A stretch of DNA of 64,000 nt. It comes from Pontibacter lucknowensis. GTDB taxonomy: Bacteria; Bacteroidota; Bacteroidia; Cytophagales; Hymenobacteraceae. Positions 46,606 through 55,588 of this stretch are shown here, piece by piece (within the stretch, counting starts at the first letter, position 1; each line of letters starts with the position of its first letter). The position numbers and the translations under genes were made by a program. The stretch is from NCBI RefSeq assembly GCF_900156415.1, contig NZ_FTNM01000006.1, forward strand, positions 186,001-250,000. The letters are read 5' to 3'. The notes under the pieces were generated by a model that had not been told where the DNA came from, did no database searches, and saw only the letters and a program-made list of their open reading frames with translations.

Positions 46606-48306
46606 TCAGAAGCGTTCGTAGCGACGCTTGCGCAGGTAGTAGCGCAGCACCCCAAACAGGGCCAGCAGCACGATCGGAGCCACGATGTTGAGCAGCTGCC
46701 AATAGGTACGCTCTTCTTTCACACGCACCCTATCCAGTGGCCGCAGTTGTATTTCTTTGCTGCGCACATTGATCAGACCCTCAGAGTCCAGCAGGTAATG
46801 AATGGTGTTCATGGCCAGCTCACGGTTCGCAAACGTTACATTGTTGTACCTGTCAAAACCCAGCTCGTAAGCCTGCCCCGTACGTGGGTTCACATCGTTG
46901 CGCACAAGGTCACCATCCGAGAAAACTGCTATTTTGGTTGGTACGCCTGTCTCTTTCACCTGTGGATCAGCCGCTCCCTCCGGAGCTCTTCTGTTACGGA
47001 AGAGCGATGTAAAGGCGCCCTCCAGCAGATAGCCTACAGGCTGAGGCCCCGCCTGGTATTGCTCCGGTTTTACATCCATACGGGCTTCTTCAAGCGTTAG
47101 CGGTACCGGCGCCTGCAACACACGGGAATAAACTGAGGTAAAGGCCAGCGGTGTTTTGCGAATGCCGTCAGCTCTTACAGTATCCATCGTTCCAATAAAC
47201 TTGGAATACACCGCATCGATGTTGCGCGTAATTGGGTGCTTGGCAAAGGTGTTGAGCAGTGGATAGAAACGCCAGTTGATCATCTCGGTTTGCGGCCGCT
47301 CACCGGTATAGCCTGTTACAATGGGTATAAAGCCAGAATTCAGATCCATGATCATGGTTGGGTTCAGGCGCACGCCATAACGGAAGAACAGGTCATCCAG
47401 ATTGAGATTGTAAGGCATGGCGAACATCCCTCCTGCTCCTACGCTATCCATATTCGCGTTTAAGGCATCTACAAAAAATACTGCCTTGCCCCCGTTCATG
47501 ATGAACTGGTCAATCTTGTACTTGTCGGCTTCGGTAAAAGGTTGGGTTGGTTTGGCAATGATGATCAGGTCCAGGCCTTGCAAGGTAGGGATATCACGCA
47601 GTTCGCCGCGGGCCACCCGGTAGAACTCCTGCAGAGAGCCCAGCAGGTCAGTCACGTTCTGTGTTTCTAACTGCCCCTGCCCACTGATGTATCCAATTGT
47701 TTTGTTGCCCTGGAAGGCCATTTTGCGTATCGCCGTGGCCAGTTCGTACTCCACTCCCTCTACTGACTGGTTCAGGCGTTCGTCAGGAGAGGCCGCCAGG
47801 TTGCCTTTCAGGAGCATTACGCCGGTTTCTTTGCCTTTGTACATCACGCGAGCACCCGGAAATACCAGTCGTTCCACCTGCTTGCCGCCTTCGTTAGCGC
47901 GTAGGTTAGTAGGCTGTATACCTGCCTGCGCTAGCTTCTGGAAAAACTCCACCCGCTGCTTCTCGTCAGAAATCTCGTTCGGGTCGATGAATTCGTAGCG
48001 CACATTGCCGCCCGCGTAGATGCGGAACTCGTCGAGCGTTTCCCGTACCGACTGCTGCAGGCGTTTGAATCCGGCCGGGAACTCCCCTTCCAGGTATACC
48101 TCTACAAAGACCGGCTCCGGAAGCTCTGCCAGCATCTGCTTTGTAACAGGCGAAATGGTATAGCGCTTATCCTCGGTCAGGTCGAGGCGGAAGAAGAAAT
48201 TGGCGGCTAGTATGTTGAGCAGCACAATGGCTGCCAACGCGATCAGAAAGCGGGTCAGGTCGCGGCTGCGCTTGCTTTTGTGTGTCGTTGCCTGCTCTGT
48301 TACCAT
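46606..48306 (-). CDS. gldG: Gliding motility ABC transporter auxiliary protein GldG
   Basis: 566 residues. An N-terminal membrane segment (FLIALAAIVLLNILAANFFF) is followed by a large periplasmic ABC_transp_aux domain (TISPVTKQMLAELPEPVFVEVYLEGEFPAGF, DEFRIYAGGNVRYEFIDPNE, GQGQLETQNVTDL). A C-terminal membrane helix (NIVAPIVLLALFGVLRYYLRKRRY) ends it. GldG works with GldF and GldA in an ABC complex needed for gliding in F. johnsoniae, with an unknown substrate. It overlaps gldF by 7 bases. Confidence 0.93.
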   Translation of the reverse strand: MVTEQATTHKSKRSRDLTRFLIALAAIVLLNILAANFFFRLDLTEDKRYTISPVTKQMLAELPEPVFVEVYLEGEFPAGFKRLQQSVRETLDEFRIYAGGNVRYEFIDPNEISDEKQRVEFFQKLAQAGIQPTNLRANEGGKQVERLVFPGARVMYKGKETGVMLLKGNLAASPDERLNQSVEGVEYELATAIRKMAFQGNKTIGYISGQGQLETQNVTDLLGSLQEFYRVARGELRDIPTLQGLDLIIIAKPTQPFTEADKYKIDQFIMNGGKAVFFVDALNANMDSVGAGGMFAMPYNLNLDDLFFRYGVRLNPTMIMDLNSGFIPIVTGYTGERPQTEMINWRFYPLLNTFAKHPITRNIDAVYSKFIGTMDTVRADGIRKTPLAFTSVYSRVLQAPVPLTLEEARMDVKPEQYQAGPQPVGYLLEGAFTSLFRNRRAPEGAADPQVKETGVPTKIAVFSDGDLVRNDVNPRTGQAYELGFDRYNNVTFANRELAMNTIHYLLDSEGLINVRSKEIQLRPLDRVRVKEERTYWQLLNIVAPIVLLALFGVLRYYLRKRRYERF

Positions 48307-49028
48307 TTTCTGCTGCTCAATACAAGTTTGGTGGAAAGAATCATGATCGCGATCACACTCAGAAAGTAGAGCACGTCGCGCGAGTCGATCAGCCCTTTGC
48401 TGATGGCCATGTAGTGGTATTCTATACCTAACTGGCTGATGAAGTAGCTATAGCCACCCCACACAGGTATAGAGGCAATCAATTCGAAACCTGCGTAGAA
48501 GATGTAGCACAGGAAAATAGCGATCACGAAAGAGATGATCTGGTTGTCTGAGACAGAGGAGGCAAAAACCCCGATAGCGGCAAATACGCCAGCCAGGAAC
48601 ACCAAGCCAAGGTATGAGCCCACCACAGCGGCTGAGTCTACGTTGCCTTGCGGATTGCCGAGTTCGTACACGCTATAGTAGTAGATCAGCGTAGGTATAA
48701 GGGCAAAAAGCGCCAGCAGGAGCGCAGCGAAGTATTTACCCATAATAAGCTGTAAGTCCGAGATCGGCTTGGTGAGCAGGAGTTCGATCGTGCCCTCCCG
48801 TTTCTCCTCGGCAAAGGTACGCATGGTGATCGCCGGAATCAGGAACAGGAACAGCCAGGGCGCCATGTTGAACAGCGTCTGCATATCGGCAAAGCCGTAA
48901 TCGAGCACATTGCTCTCGGGGAATACCCACATGAACATGCCAATGGCCACCAGAAAGACCGTGATCACGATGTAGGCGATCAGCGTGTTCAGGAAGCCGT
49001 TAAATTCTTTTTTAAGTATAGCGAGCAT
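48300..49028 (-). CDS. gldF: Gliding motility ABC transporter permease GldF
   Basis: 242 residues with about six membrane helices. MLAILKKEFNGFLNTLIAYIVI, SNVLDYGFADMQTLFNMAPWLFLFLIPAITMRTFAEEKREGTIELLLTKP in compact form and LQLIMGKYFAALLLALFAL fit ABC-2 type permeases of the GldF group. It is the membrane half of the GldA-GldF transporter. The gap to gldA is 9 bases and the overlap with gldG 7 bases, so the three are one operon. Confidence 0.93.
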   Translation of the reverse strand: MLAILKKEFNGFLNTLIAYIVITVFLVAIGMFMWVFPESNVLDYGFADMQTLFNMAPWLFLFLIPAITMRTFAEEKREGTIELLLTKPISDLQLIMGKYFAALLLALFALIPTLIYYYSVYELGNPQGNVDSAAVVGSYLGLVFLAGVFAAIGVFASSVSDNQIISFVIAIFLCYIFYAGFELIASIPVWGGYSYFISQLGIEYHYMAISKGLIDSRDVLYFLSVIAIMILSTKLVLSSRKW

Positions 49029-49037
49029 TAGGTATAC

Positions 49038-49949
49038 CTACTTCGTCAGTTGTTGGAAAATCTTTTCGAGGGAGTTTTCTTCGTGGCGCAGTCCTACCAG
49101 TGGCCAGTTGCGCTCGGCAGCCACCCGGAAAAGGGTCGCGCGGATGTCAGTATCCTTGCGGGAAACCACCCGGTAGGTCGCACCCTCAACTAGAGTCGCT
49201 GTCAGAACTCCAGGCACTTGCTCAAGCGCCTCCACAGGTATAGGCTGCTCAAACTCCACCAAGGTTGTCTTTTCATTGCGGGAGCCAGCCTGCAGACTGG
49301 CCACATCGCTGTCAGCCACCAGTTTGCCGCGGTTGATGATCACGACGCGATCGCAGATGGCGGTCACCTCCTGCATGATGTGTGTAGAGAAGATCACGGT
49401 TTTGTCCTGCCCGATACGCTTGATGAGGGAGCGTATCTCCACGATCTGGTTAGGGTCGAGGCCGGTGGTCGGTTCGTCGAGGATCAGCACCTGCGGGTTG
49501 TGCACCAGCGCCTGCGCCAGGCCTACCCGTTGGCGGTAACCTTTGGAAAGGGCTCCGATCTTCTTGCCCTGCTCCAGGGTGAGGCCACAAAGCTCCACCA
49601 TCTCCTGCACCCGCTCCTTCGCCCGGCGTCCTTTCAGGCCGTATACCGAAGCCACAAACTGCAGGTACTCGTGCACATACATGTCCAGGTAGAGCGGGTT
49701 GTGCTCCGGCAGATAGCCCACATGGCGGCGCACCGCAATAGGATCCTGCACCACATCATAGCCGGCTACCTGTACGGTACCCGCACTTGGGGGCAGGTAG
49801 CAGGTAGCAATCTTCATGGTCGTGGACTTGCCGGCACCGTTAGGTCCCAGAAAGCCAAGTATTTGCCCCTGCGAGACCGAAAACGAAATATCATCGACAG
49901 CCCGTTGCGACCCGAAAAGCTTGGTAAGGTTTTTTACTTCGACAGACAT
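49038..49949 (-). CDS. gldA: Gliding motility ABC transporter ATPase GldA
   Basis: 303 residues. Walker A is GPNGAGKST (from residue 35), Walker B is LILDEPTTGLDPNQ and the signature is LSKGYRQRVGLAQAL. The C-terminal 80 residues (FEQPIPVEALEQVPGVLTATLVEG) are the usual regulatory tail. It powers the GldAFG complex. In some gliders the three are present yet gliding depends more on GldK-N and SprA, so its role is partly accessory. It is first in the operon. Confidence 0.93.
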   Translation of the reverse strand: MSVEVKNLTKLFGSQRAVDDISFSVSQGQILGFLGPNGAGKSTTMKIATCYLPPSAGTVQVAGYDVVQDPIAVRRHVGYLPEHNPLYLDMYVHEYLQFVASVYGLKGRRAKERVQEMVELCGLTLEQGKKIGALSKGYRQRVGLAQALVHNPQVLILDEPTTGLDPNQIVEIRSLIKRIGQDKTVIFSTHIMQEVTAICDRVVIINRGKLVADSDVASLQAGSRNEKTTLVEFEQPIPVEALEQVPGVLTATLVEGATYRVVSRKDTDIRATLFRVAAERNWPLVGLRHEENSLEKIFQQLTK

Positions 49950-49955
49950 TATTTA

Positions 49956-50023
49956 CAGTAATGAATGCATAATGAACAATGACAATCGGCTTCAGGCCTG
50001 ACCATTATTCATTTACCATTCTG
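49956..50023. repeat. Short AT-rich inverted repeat upstream of gldA
   Basis: Left part about 49956-49983 (TAATGAATGCATAATGAAC) and right part about 50001-50023, whose complement contains AATGAATAATGG. The pairing is imperfect. It is the same word family as the elements at 16.6 and 36.1 kb. Confidence 0.35.
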
Positions 50024-50075
50024 AATTCAGCTTTAATTAGGTATGCAAAGCTACAAAAGCTGTTCCACATTATGG

Positions 50076-50780
50076 CTATACCTGTTTTCTGCCTTTTGGC
50101 ATCAGCGGACGCACCTCAATGTCTACGTGGTGGTAGTTGGCGTGCGATTCCAGGCAGTGCACAATGGTGGAGGCGATATCCTCCGGACGCATCATGTTAT
50201 CGTTTACCGTTACGCTATCGATGTTGTCGAAAAAGTTGGTTTGCACGGAGCCGGGGTAGATGCAGGTTACTTTCACGCCATAGTCGCGCACCTCTTTGTA
50301 GAGCGAGTGCGAAATACCGCGCACCGCATGCTTGGTGGCGCAGTATGCTGACATCTGTTCTATACCTGTCGTACCGGCGATGGATGAGATATTGATAATG
50401 TGCCCCTCTCCCATTTCCTTCATACCCGGCACTACTAGACGCGTGCAGTAGAAGAGGCCGTGCACGTTTGTGTCGAACATCAGGTGCCACTCTTCCAAGT
50501 CCTGGTCTTCGAGCGTAGCCGAGCGACCCAGTCCGGCATTGTTGATCAGCACACTAATATGTCCACCGAAATGCTCCACGGTGTGCTTGTAGGCCATTTG
50601 CACCGAGTCGGCACGGCGCACATCGCACTCCACAAACTCAAAATGCTCATGCTGCACATCTGGGTTAGTTCTGCCCCAGCCTGCTACTTTCGCGCCCTGC
50701 TCCAGCAGCGCATGCACAGCTGCCAGTCCGATGCCTCTGCTCACGCCGGTTACCACGGCTATCTTATTTTCCAGTTTCAT
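50076..50780 (-). CDS. Short-chain dehydrogenase/reductase
   Basis: 234 residues. TGVSRGIGLAAVHALLEQG (glycine-rich NADP loop), NNAGLGRSATLED, ISSIAGTTGIEQMSAYCATKHAVRGI (catalytic Ser, Tyr, Lys) and GSVQTNFFDN are standard SDR features. The C-terminal MRPEDIAS and DIEVRPLMPKGRKQV are common in Bacteroidetes members. Substrate unknown. It lies 21 bases downstream of the outer membrane gene on the same strand. Confidence 0.9.
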   Translation of the reverse strand: MKLENKIAVVTGVSRGIGLAAVHALLEQGAKVAGWGRTNPDVQHEHFEFVECDVRRADSVQMAYKHTVEHFGGHISVLINNAGLGRSATLEDQDLEEWHLMFDTNVHGLFYCTRLVVPGMKEMGEGHIINISSIAGTTGIEQMSAYCATKHAVRGISHSLYKEVRDYGVKVTCIYPGSVQTNFFDNIDSVTVNDNMMRPEDIASTIVHCLESHANYHHVDIEVRPLMPKGRKQV

Positions 50781-50801
50781 AGTTTTATGTTTATAGGGAG
50801 T

Positions 50802-51515
50802 TTATAATCTGTAAAGCAGGCCTGCCCGGATTACTTGGGTATATAGCTTCATATTGGCGCCTTCCATGTTAGCCTTGTAGTTCTTGATACCATGGGCGTA
50901 ACTCAAGGATAGGCCGAAGTGACCATGGTAGCCTGTTATACCCAGTCTAGGTCTGAAATCAGTGATCGATTCGTTGCGGTCTATTCTTGTCTTAAATTCA
51001 GTTCCATCTTCCAGTGTCGCCTCCGATCTCTCTTTCATTTGCTGACTGAAACCAATATCCGAACCGAGGGTTAGGTCCAGGTCTATAGGGCTTTGCTTGA
51101 TCCGCCAGCCAATGTAAGGCTGCAGATTGATATAATCGGCTATGATGACAGCTTTACCGTCAGCCGGATGTGTCATAGAAGAACTGTGCGACCAAAAGCC
51201 ATGGGCTCTGTCTATCTTAGCCTGTGTTCGCAGTTGCTCGTACCCTGCCTGAGTACCCAGTATAAAGCCACCAGCTGCAACAAATTGCGCCTGCAAACTA
51301 CCTCCATATGTCACGTTATACCTGTTGCCATACGGATTGATCACCATTGGAGCGCTGCCCCAGGTATCATTAAGGACCATTACAGTCGTTTTGGTAGACG
51401 ATTCTCCTGTAAACCTTGACAAACCAGAGTTTAGCTGGGCGCTGTACTCCATTTTCTGGCCAAATACTACAGTAGCGCTACCTAGCGCAAGCAAAAGCAG
51501 GTATACTTTTTTCAT
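50802..51515 (-). CDS. Outer membrane beta-barrel protein
   Basis: 237 residues. A signal peptide (MKKVYLLLLALGSATVVFG) precedes amphipathic strands with the aromatic edges of a small barrel: YSAQLNSGLSRFTG, FILGTQAGYEQLR, HFGLSLSYAHGIKNY and the last strand TQVIRAGLLYRL. It is probably an eight- or ten-stranded barrel of the PorT/OmpW-like size; function unknown. It may share an operon with the SDR downstream. Confidence 0.8.
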   Translation of the reverse strand: MKKVYLLLLALGSATVVFGQKMEYSAQLNSGLSRFTGESSTKTTVMVLNDTWGSAPMVINPYGNRYNVTYGGSLQAQFVAAGGFILGTQAGYEQLRTQAKIDRAHGFWSHSSSMTHPADGKAVIIADYINLQPYIGWRIKQSPIDLDLTLGSDIGFSQQMKERSEATLEDGTEFKTRIDRNESITDFRPRLGITGYHGHFGLSLSYAHGIKNYKANMEGANMKLYTQVIRAGLLYRL

Positions 51516-51576
51516 ATAGGTATAAGTTTGTTTTCTAATTCAAATCAACCCTGCCTTCCCTCTTTACTTTCTTAAA

Positions 51577-52284
51577 TTAAATATCACCTAGTTGCGGTCT
51601 GATCAGGATCTCCTCTACCACACTGTTAGGTGACATGGCATAGGCACCGTAAATAGCCATAGCCACATCTTCGGCCCGCATAAAGCGCTCCGGTGGCAGG
51701 TCCACACCTTCCCAACTGGCTGTTAAGGTTGCGCCGGGCAAAATAGCCGTAACACGGACACCATGCTCTTTCATCTCCTCACGCAATACTTTTGACATCC
51801 CGAGCAAGGCGTATTTTGAAATACAATATGAGCCGCCATTGGTATAAGGAGTGATGCTGGCCGTGGAGCACATATTGAAGACATGCCCGCTTCTGCGCTT
51901 CTTCATATCCAGCACAAAAGCCTTGGTGATGTAGTAGGCGCTGTAGAGGTTCGTATTAATCATCATTGGAAGGGCAGCATCGTCCTCCTCGTGCACTTTG
52001 CCAGGTATAAACAGCCCACTGTTGTTGACAATCACCTCGATCTTGACCTCAAGGCCTTTCACATAAGCGATAAAGTTTTTGAGTGAGCCCATATCGCTCA
52101 GATCGGCCTCCTGGTAGAATACTTTGGAAAAGGTATAGCGCTCCTCAATTTCCAGTTTCAGCTTTTTTAGGTCTTTTTCGTTTCGGGAACAAGTAATGAT
52201 ATGAAAGCCCTCTTTTGCAAATTGTTCGATCACGGCCCTGCCAATGCCTTTTGTGCCACCTGTCACCAAAATATACTGCTGCAT
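51577..52284 (-). CDS. Short-chain dehydrogenase/reductase
   Basis: 235 residues from the ATG at 52282-52284 (MQQYILVTGGTKGIGRAVIEQ); a longer frame to 52341 is not supported. VNNSGLFIPGK, CSTASITPYTNGGSYCISKYALLG (Ser, Tyr, Lys) and ILPGATLTASW fit SDRs. It resembles the 3-oxoacyl-ACP-type or sorbitol-type group, but no substrate can be given. It is divergent from mlaE, with 116 bases between. Confidence 0.88.
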   Translation of the reverse strand: MQQYILVTGGTKGIGRAVIEQFAKEGFHIITCSRNEKDLKKLKLEIEERYTFSKVFYQEADLSDMGSLKNFIAYVKGLEVKIEVIVNNSGLFIPGKVHEEDDAALPMMINTNLYSAYYITKAFVLDMKKRRSGHVFNMCSTASITPYTNGGSYCISKYALLGMSKVLREEMKEHGVRVTAILPGATLTASWEGVDLPPERFMRAEDVAMAIYGAYAMSPNSVVEEILIRPQLGDI

Positions 52285-52349
52285 GTGCTCTATATAGATA
52301 TTAGATAATACGTTTTCAAAATTTAACCGTAATATAGGCATTTAAACAG

Positions 52350-52357
52350 TATTTTTG
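52350..52357 (+). promoter_or_regulatory. Probable -7 box for mlaE
   Basis: TATTTTTG fits TAnnTTTG, 43 bases before the mlaE ATG. No -33 TTTG was found. Confidence 0.5.
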
Positions 52358-52400
52358 TTTAGAAACACGTTTAATACCTTGTTTAACACGTAACGCCTGT

Positions 52401-53132
52401 ATGCTACAATCCTTTGGGAAATACCTGCTGTTCATGCAAAGCCTTTTCATCCGTAAAGAATCCGCCAGGATTCTGTTCGGGCGCACCGTCGACGAGGCTA
52501 TTTTGATCGGCATCAACTCTATATTCATCGTTGCCATCGTTTCCACCTTTATCGGTGCGGTTACCTGTGTGCAGGTGTCATATAACCTCAACAATGCTTT
52601 CATACCCCGTTCCACCATTGGTTTTATGGTGCGCGAAATGACTATTCTGGAACTGGCTCCTACTATCACCTCTATTGTACTGGCAGGCAAGGTTGGCTCG
52701 AGCATCGCCGGTGGTCTGGGCACCATGCAGATCACCGAGCAGGTAGACGCCCTGGAAGTAATGGGTATCAACTCGGCCTCGTACCTGGTACTGCCTAAGG
52801 TGGTCGCAGCCATCCTGGTGTTTCCGATGCTGGTGATACTGGCCATGTTCCTTTCTATACTGGGAGGCTACTTAGCCGGAACGCTTTCAGGTGAATTAAC
52901 ACCTCAGGAGTACATTACAGGTATACGTGACGGGTTTATTCCGTATAACATCACATTTGCACTGATCAAATCAGTAGTGTTTGCTTTTCTGATTTCGTCT
53001 ATCTCCTCCTTTCGCGGTTACTATACCTCAGGCGGGGCGCTGGAAGTCGGAGCTGCCAGTACCTCAGCTGTAACTAGCAGCGTCATCGCCATTCTGATCG
53101 GTGACTTTGTGCTGGCATATATCTTACTGTAG
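52401..53132 (+). CDS. mlaE: MlaE-type lipid ABC transporter permease
   Basis: 243 residues, about six membrane segments. FIGAVTCVQVSYNLNN, VREMTILELAPTITSIVLAGKVGSSIAGGLGTMQITEQVDALEVMGI (the conserved permease stretch) and LGGYLAGTLSGELTP are typical of MlaE. It forms, with MlaF and an MCE-type MlaD protein, a phospholipid transporter of the inner membrane linked to outer-membrane lipid balance. MlaD is not adjacent. mlaF follows after 73 bases. Confidence 0.92.
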   Translation: MLQSFGKYLLFMQSLFIRKESARILFGRTVDEAILIGINSIFIVAIVSTFIGAVTCVQVSYNLNNAFIPRSTIGFMVREMTILELAPTITSIVLAGKVGSSIAGGLGTMQITEQVDALEVMGINSASYLVLPKVVAAILVFPMLVILAMFLSILGGYLAGTLSGELTPQEYITGIRDGFIPYNITFALIKSVVFAFLISSISSFRGYYTSGGALEVGAASTSAVTSSVIAILIGDFVLAYILL

Positions 53133-53205
53133 GTTTGTTGACCATTAAAAAATCTACTGGAGTTCATCGCGTCTTTGCCTTTAGCTCCCGAATACAAGAA
53201 TCAAC

Positions 53206-54123
53206 ATGATTGAAATACATAACATACATAAAGCATTTAACGGCAAGAAAGTACTGGACGGTGTAAGCGGCGTCTTTGAGACGGGCAAAACCAATCTGCT
53301 TCTTGGTGCCAGTGGTACCGGCAAAAGTGTGCTGCTCAAGTGCATCGTGGGTCTCATCAAGCCCGACCTTGGCAGTGTGACCTTCGACGGGACTTACTTT
53401 ACCAACAACAAGCTCGATATCCGGCAGGAGATCCGCCGCAAGATCGGCATGCTCTTCCAGGGCTCCGCCTTGTTTGACTCCATGACGGTAGAGCAGAATG
53501 TGGAGTTCCCACTCAAGATGCTTACTGACATGACTAAGGAGGAGCGTAAAGAGCGTGTTGACTTTTGCCTGAAGCGTGTCGGCCTGGAGGGTGCCAATAA
53601 AAAAATGCCTTCCGAGATCAGTGGCGGTATGAAGAAGCGTGTCGGCATAGCCCGCGCCATTGCCCCGCACTGTACCTACCTGTTCTGCGACGAACCTAAC
53701 TCCGGCCTTGACCCACAAACAGCACTCAAGATTGACGAACTTATCAAAGAGATTACCGAAGAATACAACATCACCACGATCATCGTGACGCACGACATGA
53801 ACTCGGTGATAGAGATCGGTGACAAGATCTTTTTCCTTTACGAAGGCAAGAAGCTCTGGGAAGGCACCCGCGATGACATCATGGACACAGATATCAAAGA
53901 GCTCAACGACTTTATATTCGCCAACCGTCTGATGCGTGATGCCAAGAAGGTAGAAGAAGAAGAGCGCGAAGAAGAGGAAGAGCGCAGATACAATGGGCAG
54001 CTGGCTTCACAGGGCAAAGAAAAAGCTCCTTCTGAAGAATCAGTGGAAACAGAGAAGGAGCCACATCCCGACAACCCGGAAGGCCCTGCCGCTACTACCC
54101 AAACCGGTAACGACAAAGTATAA
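53206..54123 (+). CDS. mlaF: MlaF-type ABC ATPase with acidic C-terminal tail
   Basis: 305 residues. Walker A is GASGTGKS (34-41), the signature ISGGMKKRVGIARAI and Walker B TYLFCDEPNSGLDPQ. The standard domain ends near residue 245. Beyond it is a ~55-residue low-complexity tail of Glu/Arg/Lys, then Pro/Ser-rich (EEREEEEERRYNGQL to QTGNDKV), which the short E. coli MlaF lacks. The tail could bind a partner but its role is unknown. Confidence 0.9.
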   Translation: MIEIHNIHKAFNGKKVLDGVSGVFETGKTNLLLGASGTGKSVLLKCIVGLIKPDLGSVTFDGTYFTNNKLDIRQEIRRKIGMLFQGSALFDSMTVEQNVEFPLKMLTDMTKEERKERVDFCLKRVGLEGANKKMPSEISGGMKKRVGIARAIAPHCTYLFCDEPNSGLDPQTALKIDELIKEITEEYNITTIIVTHDMNSVIEIGDKIFFLYEGKKLWEGTRDDIMDTDIKELNDFIFANRLMRDAKKVEEEEREEEEERRYNGQLASQGKEKAPSEESVETEKEPHPDNPEGPAATTQTGNDKV

Positions 54124-54169
54124 ACCCAGGTACAGGTATAAGCAAAGAGCTACAAAACTTTAAATCATA

Positions 54170-54208
54170 AAAAAAGGCTCCCGCTTAGGTATAGCGGGAG
54201 CCTTTTTT
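54170..54208. terminator. Bidirectional terminator between mlaF and nupC
   Basis: The perfect stem AAAAAAGGCTCCCGCT / AGCGGGAGCCTTTTTT has a 7-base loop, with T-tracts on both strands. It separates convergent genes. The loop contains a TAGGTAT piece of the GGTATA motif. Confidence 0.93.
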
Positions 54209-54226
54209 ATTAGTATAGCTTCTTGT

Positions 54227-55537
54227 TTAGAAGTTCAAGCCGAACAGCATACCTGCCACGGTAGCCGTCATCATACAGGCAAGCGAAGCTCCGAGCAAGG
54301 CGATAAAGCCGAGTTTGGAAAGCTGTCCCTGCTGGTTGGGCGCCATGCTACCGATACCACCAATCTGGATGGCAATCGAGCTAAAGTTAGAGAAGCCAGC
54401 CAAGGCATAGGTTGCCATCACCAGGGCTTTCGGACCCAATGTGCCCGCTTCTTTCATGTTAGCCAGGTCGAGGTAGGCCACGAATTCGTTGATAGCCGTT
54501 TTCTGTCCGAGCAAGCTTCCCACTTGCAAAGTATCGGCCCATGGCACACCCATAATAAAGGCAAACACGCGGAAGATCTGGCCCAGAATATACTGTAAAG
54601 AGAAACCGCTGAACTGACCGTTTGTGCTGCTGGCCACCATCCCGTTCAGACCAGTCCAAACACCGATCATATCCGTCAGGATATAGTTCACCAAAGCAAT
54701 CACGGCAATGAAAGCGAGCAACATACCACCTACGTTCGCGGCTAGTCGCAGACCGTCACCAGCTCCTCTTGAGAGAGCATCAATCAGGTTCACACCCAGC
54801 TGCTCTTCGTTTACTTCGAGCTTGTTCGTGATTTCTTCGTGTTCTGTTTCTGGTACCAGGATTTTAGCCAGTACGATACCTGCCGGGGCGTTCATGATAG
54901 AGGCAGTGAGGAGGTGTGCCGCAAAGATGGCTTTCTGTGCCGGATCAGTACCGCCGAGGAAAGAAACGTAGGCCGCCAGTACACCACCGGCCAGCGTCGC
55001 CATACCACCTGTCATCAGACACATCAGTTCGGAACGCGTCATGCGGGCTATAAACGGACGTACAAGTAACGGTGCCTCTGTCTGTCCTAAAAAGATGTTG
55101 CCAGCAGCAGAAAGGCTCTCAGGACCGGACAGGCGCATCACCTTCGACATCACCCAGGCGATGCCGTACACGATCTTCTGGAGCACACCGAGGTAGTACA
55201 AACCAGCCGATACTGTGGAAAAGAAGATAATGGTCGGAAGAACCGAGAAAGCAAAGATAAAGCCTAGCCCGCTGTTCTTAGACGGGTCGGCCAGATTGCC
55301 GAAGAGGAATTGTGCGCCCGCCTGTGAGAAATCCAGAAAAGTAACGAAGCCCTCGCTTACGTAGGCAAAGCCTTTTGCCACCACAGGTACCTGCGTAACA
55401 AGCACACCAAAAAGGATTTGCAGACAGACACCGTAACCTACGAGTCTCCAATCAATGTTTTTGCGGCTTTTAGAGAACGCAAAGGCGATGGCAATAATGG
55501 CTAGTAGGCCAAGAAGCCCTCTGAAAATATCGAACAT
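54227..55537 (-). CDS. nupC: NupC/CNT family nucleoside transporter
   Basis: 436 residues from the ATG at 55535-55537. The longer frame to 55597 would start upstream of the promoter, so it is rejected. About ten membrane helices. AGNIFLGQTEAPLLVRPFI, MTRSELMCLMTGGMATLAGGVLAAYV, IMNAPAGIVLAKILVPE and ALAGFSNFSSIAIQIGGIG are the CNT concentrative nucleoside transporter signatures. It takes up nucleosides with H+ or Na+. Confidence 0.93.
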   Translation of the reverse strand: MFDIFRGLLGLLAIIAIAFAFSKSRKNIDWRLVGYGVCLQILFGVLVTQVPVVAKGFAYVSEGFVTFLDFSQAGAQFLFGNLADPSKNSGLGFIFAFSVLPTIIFFSTVSAGLYYLGVLQKIVYGIAWVMSKVMRLSGPESLSAAGNIFLGQTEAPLLVRPFIARMTRSELMCLMTGGMATLAGGVLAAYVSFLGGTDPAQKAIFAAHLLTASIMNAPAGIVLAKILVPETEHEEITNKLEVNEEQLGVNLIDALSRGAGDGLRLAANVGGMLLAFIAVIALVNYILTDMIGVWTGLNGMVASSTNGQFSGFSLQYILGQIFRVFAFIMGVPWADTLQVGSLLGQKTAINEFVAYLDLANMKEAGTLGPKALVMATYALAGFSNFSSIAIQIGGIGSMAPNQQGQLSKLGFIALLGASLACMMTATVAGMLFGLNF

Positions 55538-55557
55538 GCTGTGGGACAAAATTTGGC

Positions 55558-55588
55558 CAAAAGTAAGGCGAATATCTGTTAAAACAAA
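55558..55588 (-). promoter_or_regulatory. Promoter of nupC
   Basis: The minus strand reads TTTG (55585-55588), exactly 19 bases, then TACTTTTG (55558-55565), a full Bacteroidetes promoter. The ATG is 20 bases downstream. The -33 box lies inside the terminator of the gene upstream, on the same strand. Confidence 0.8.

Noticed and set aside
49218..49961. 247-residue plus-strand ORF antisense to gldA
   Set aside because: His/Leu-rich shadow of a certain ABC ATPase gene.
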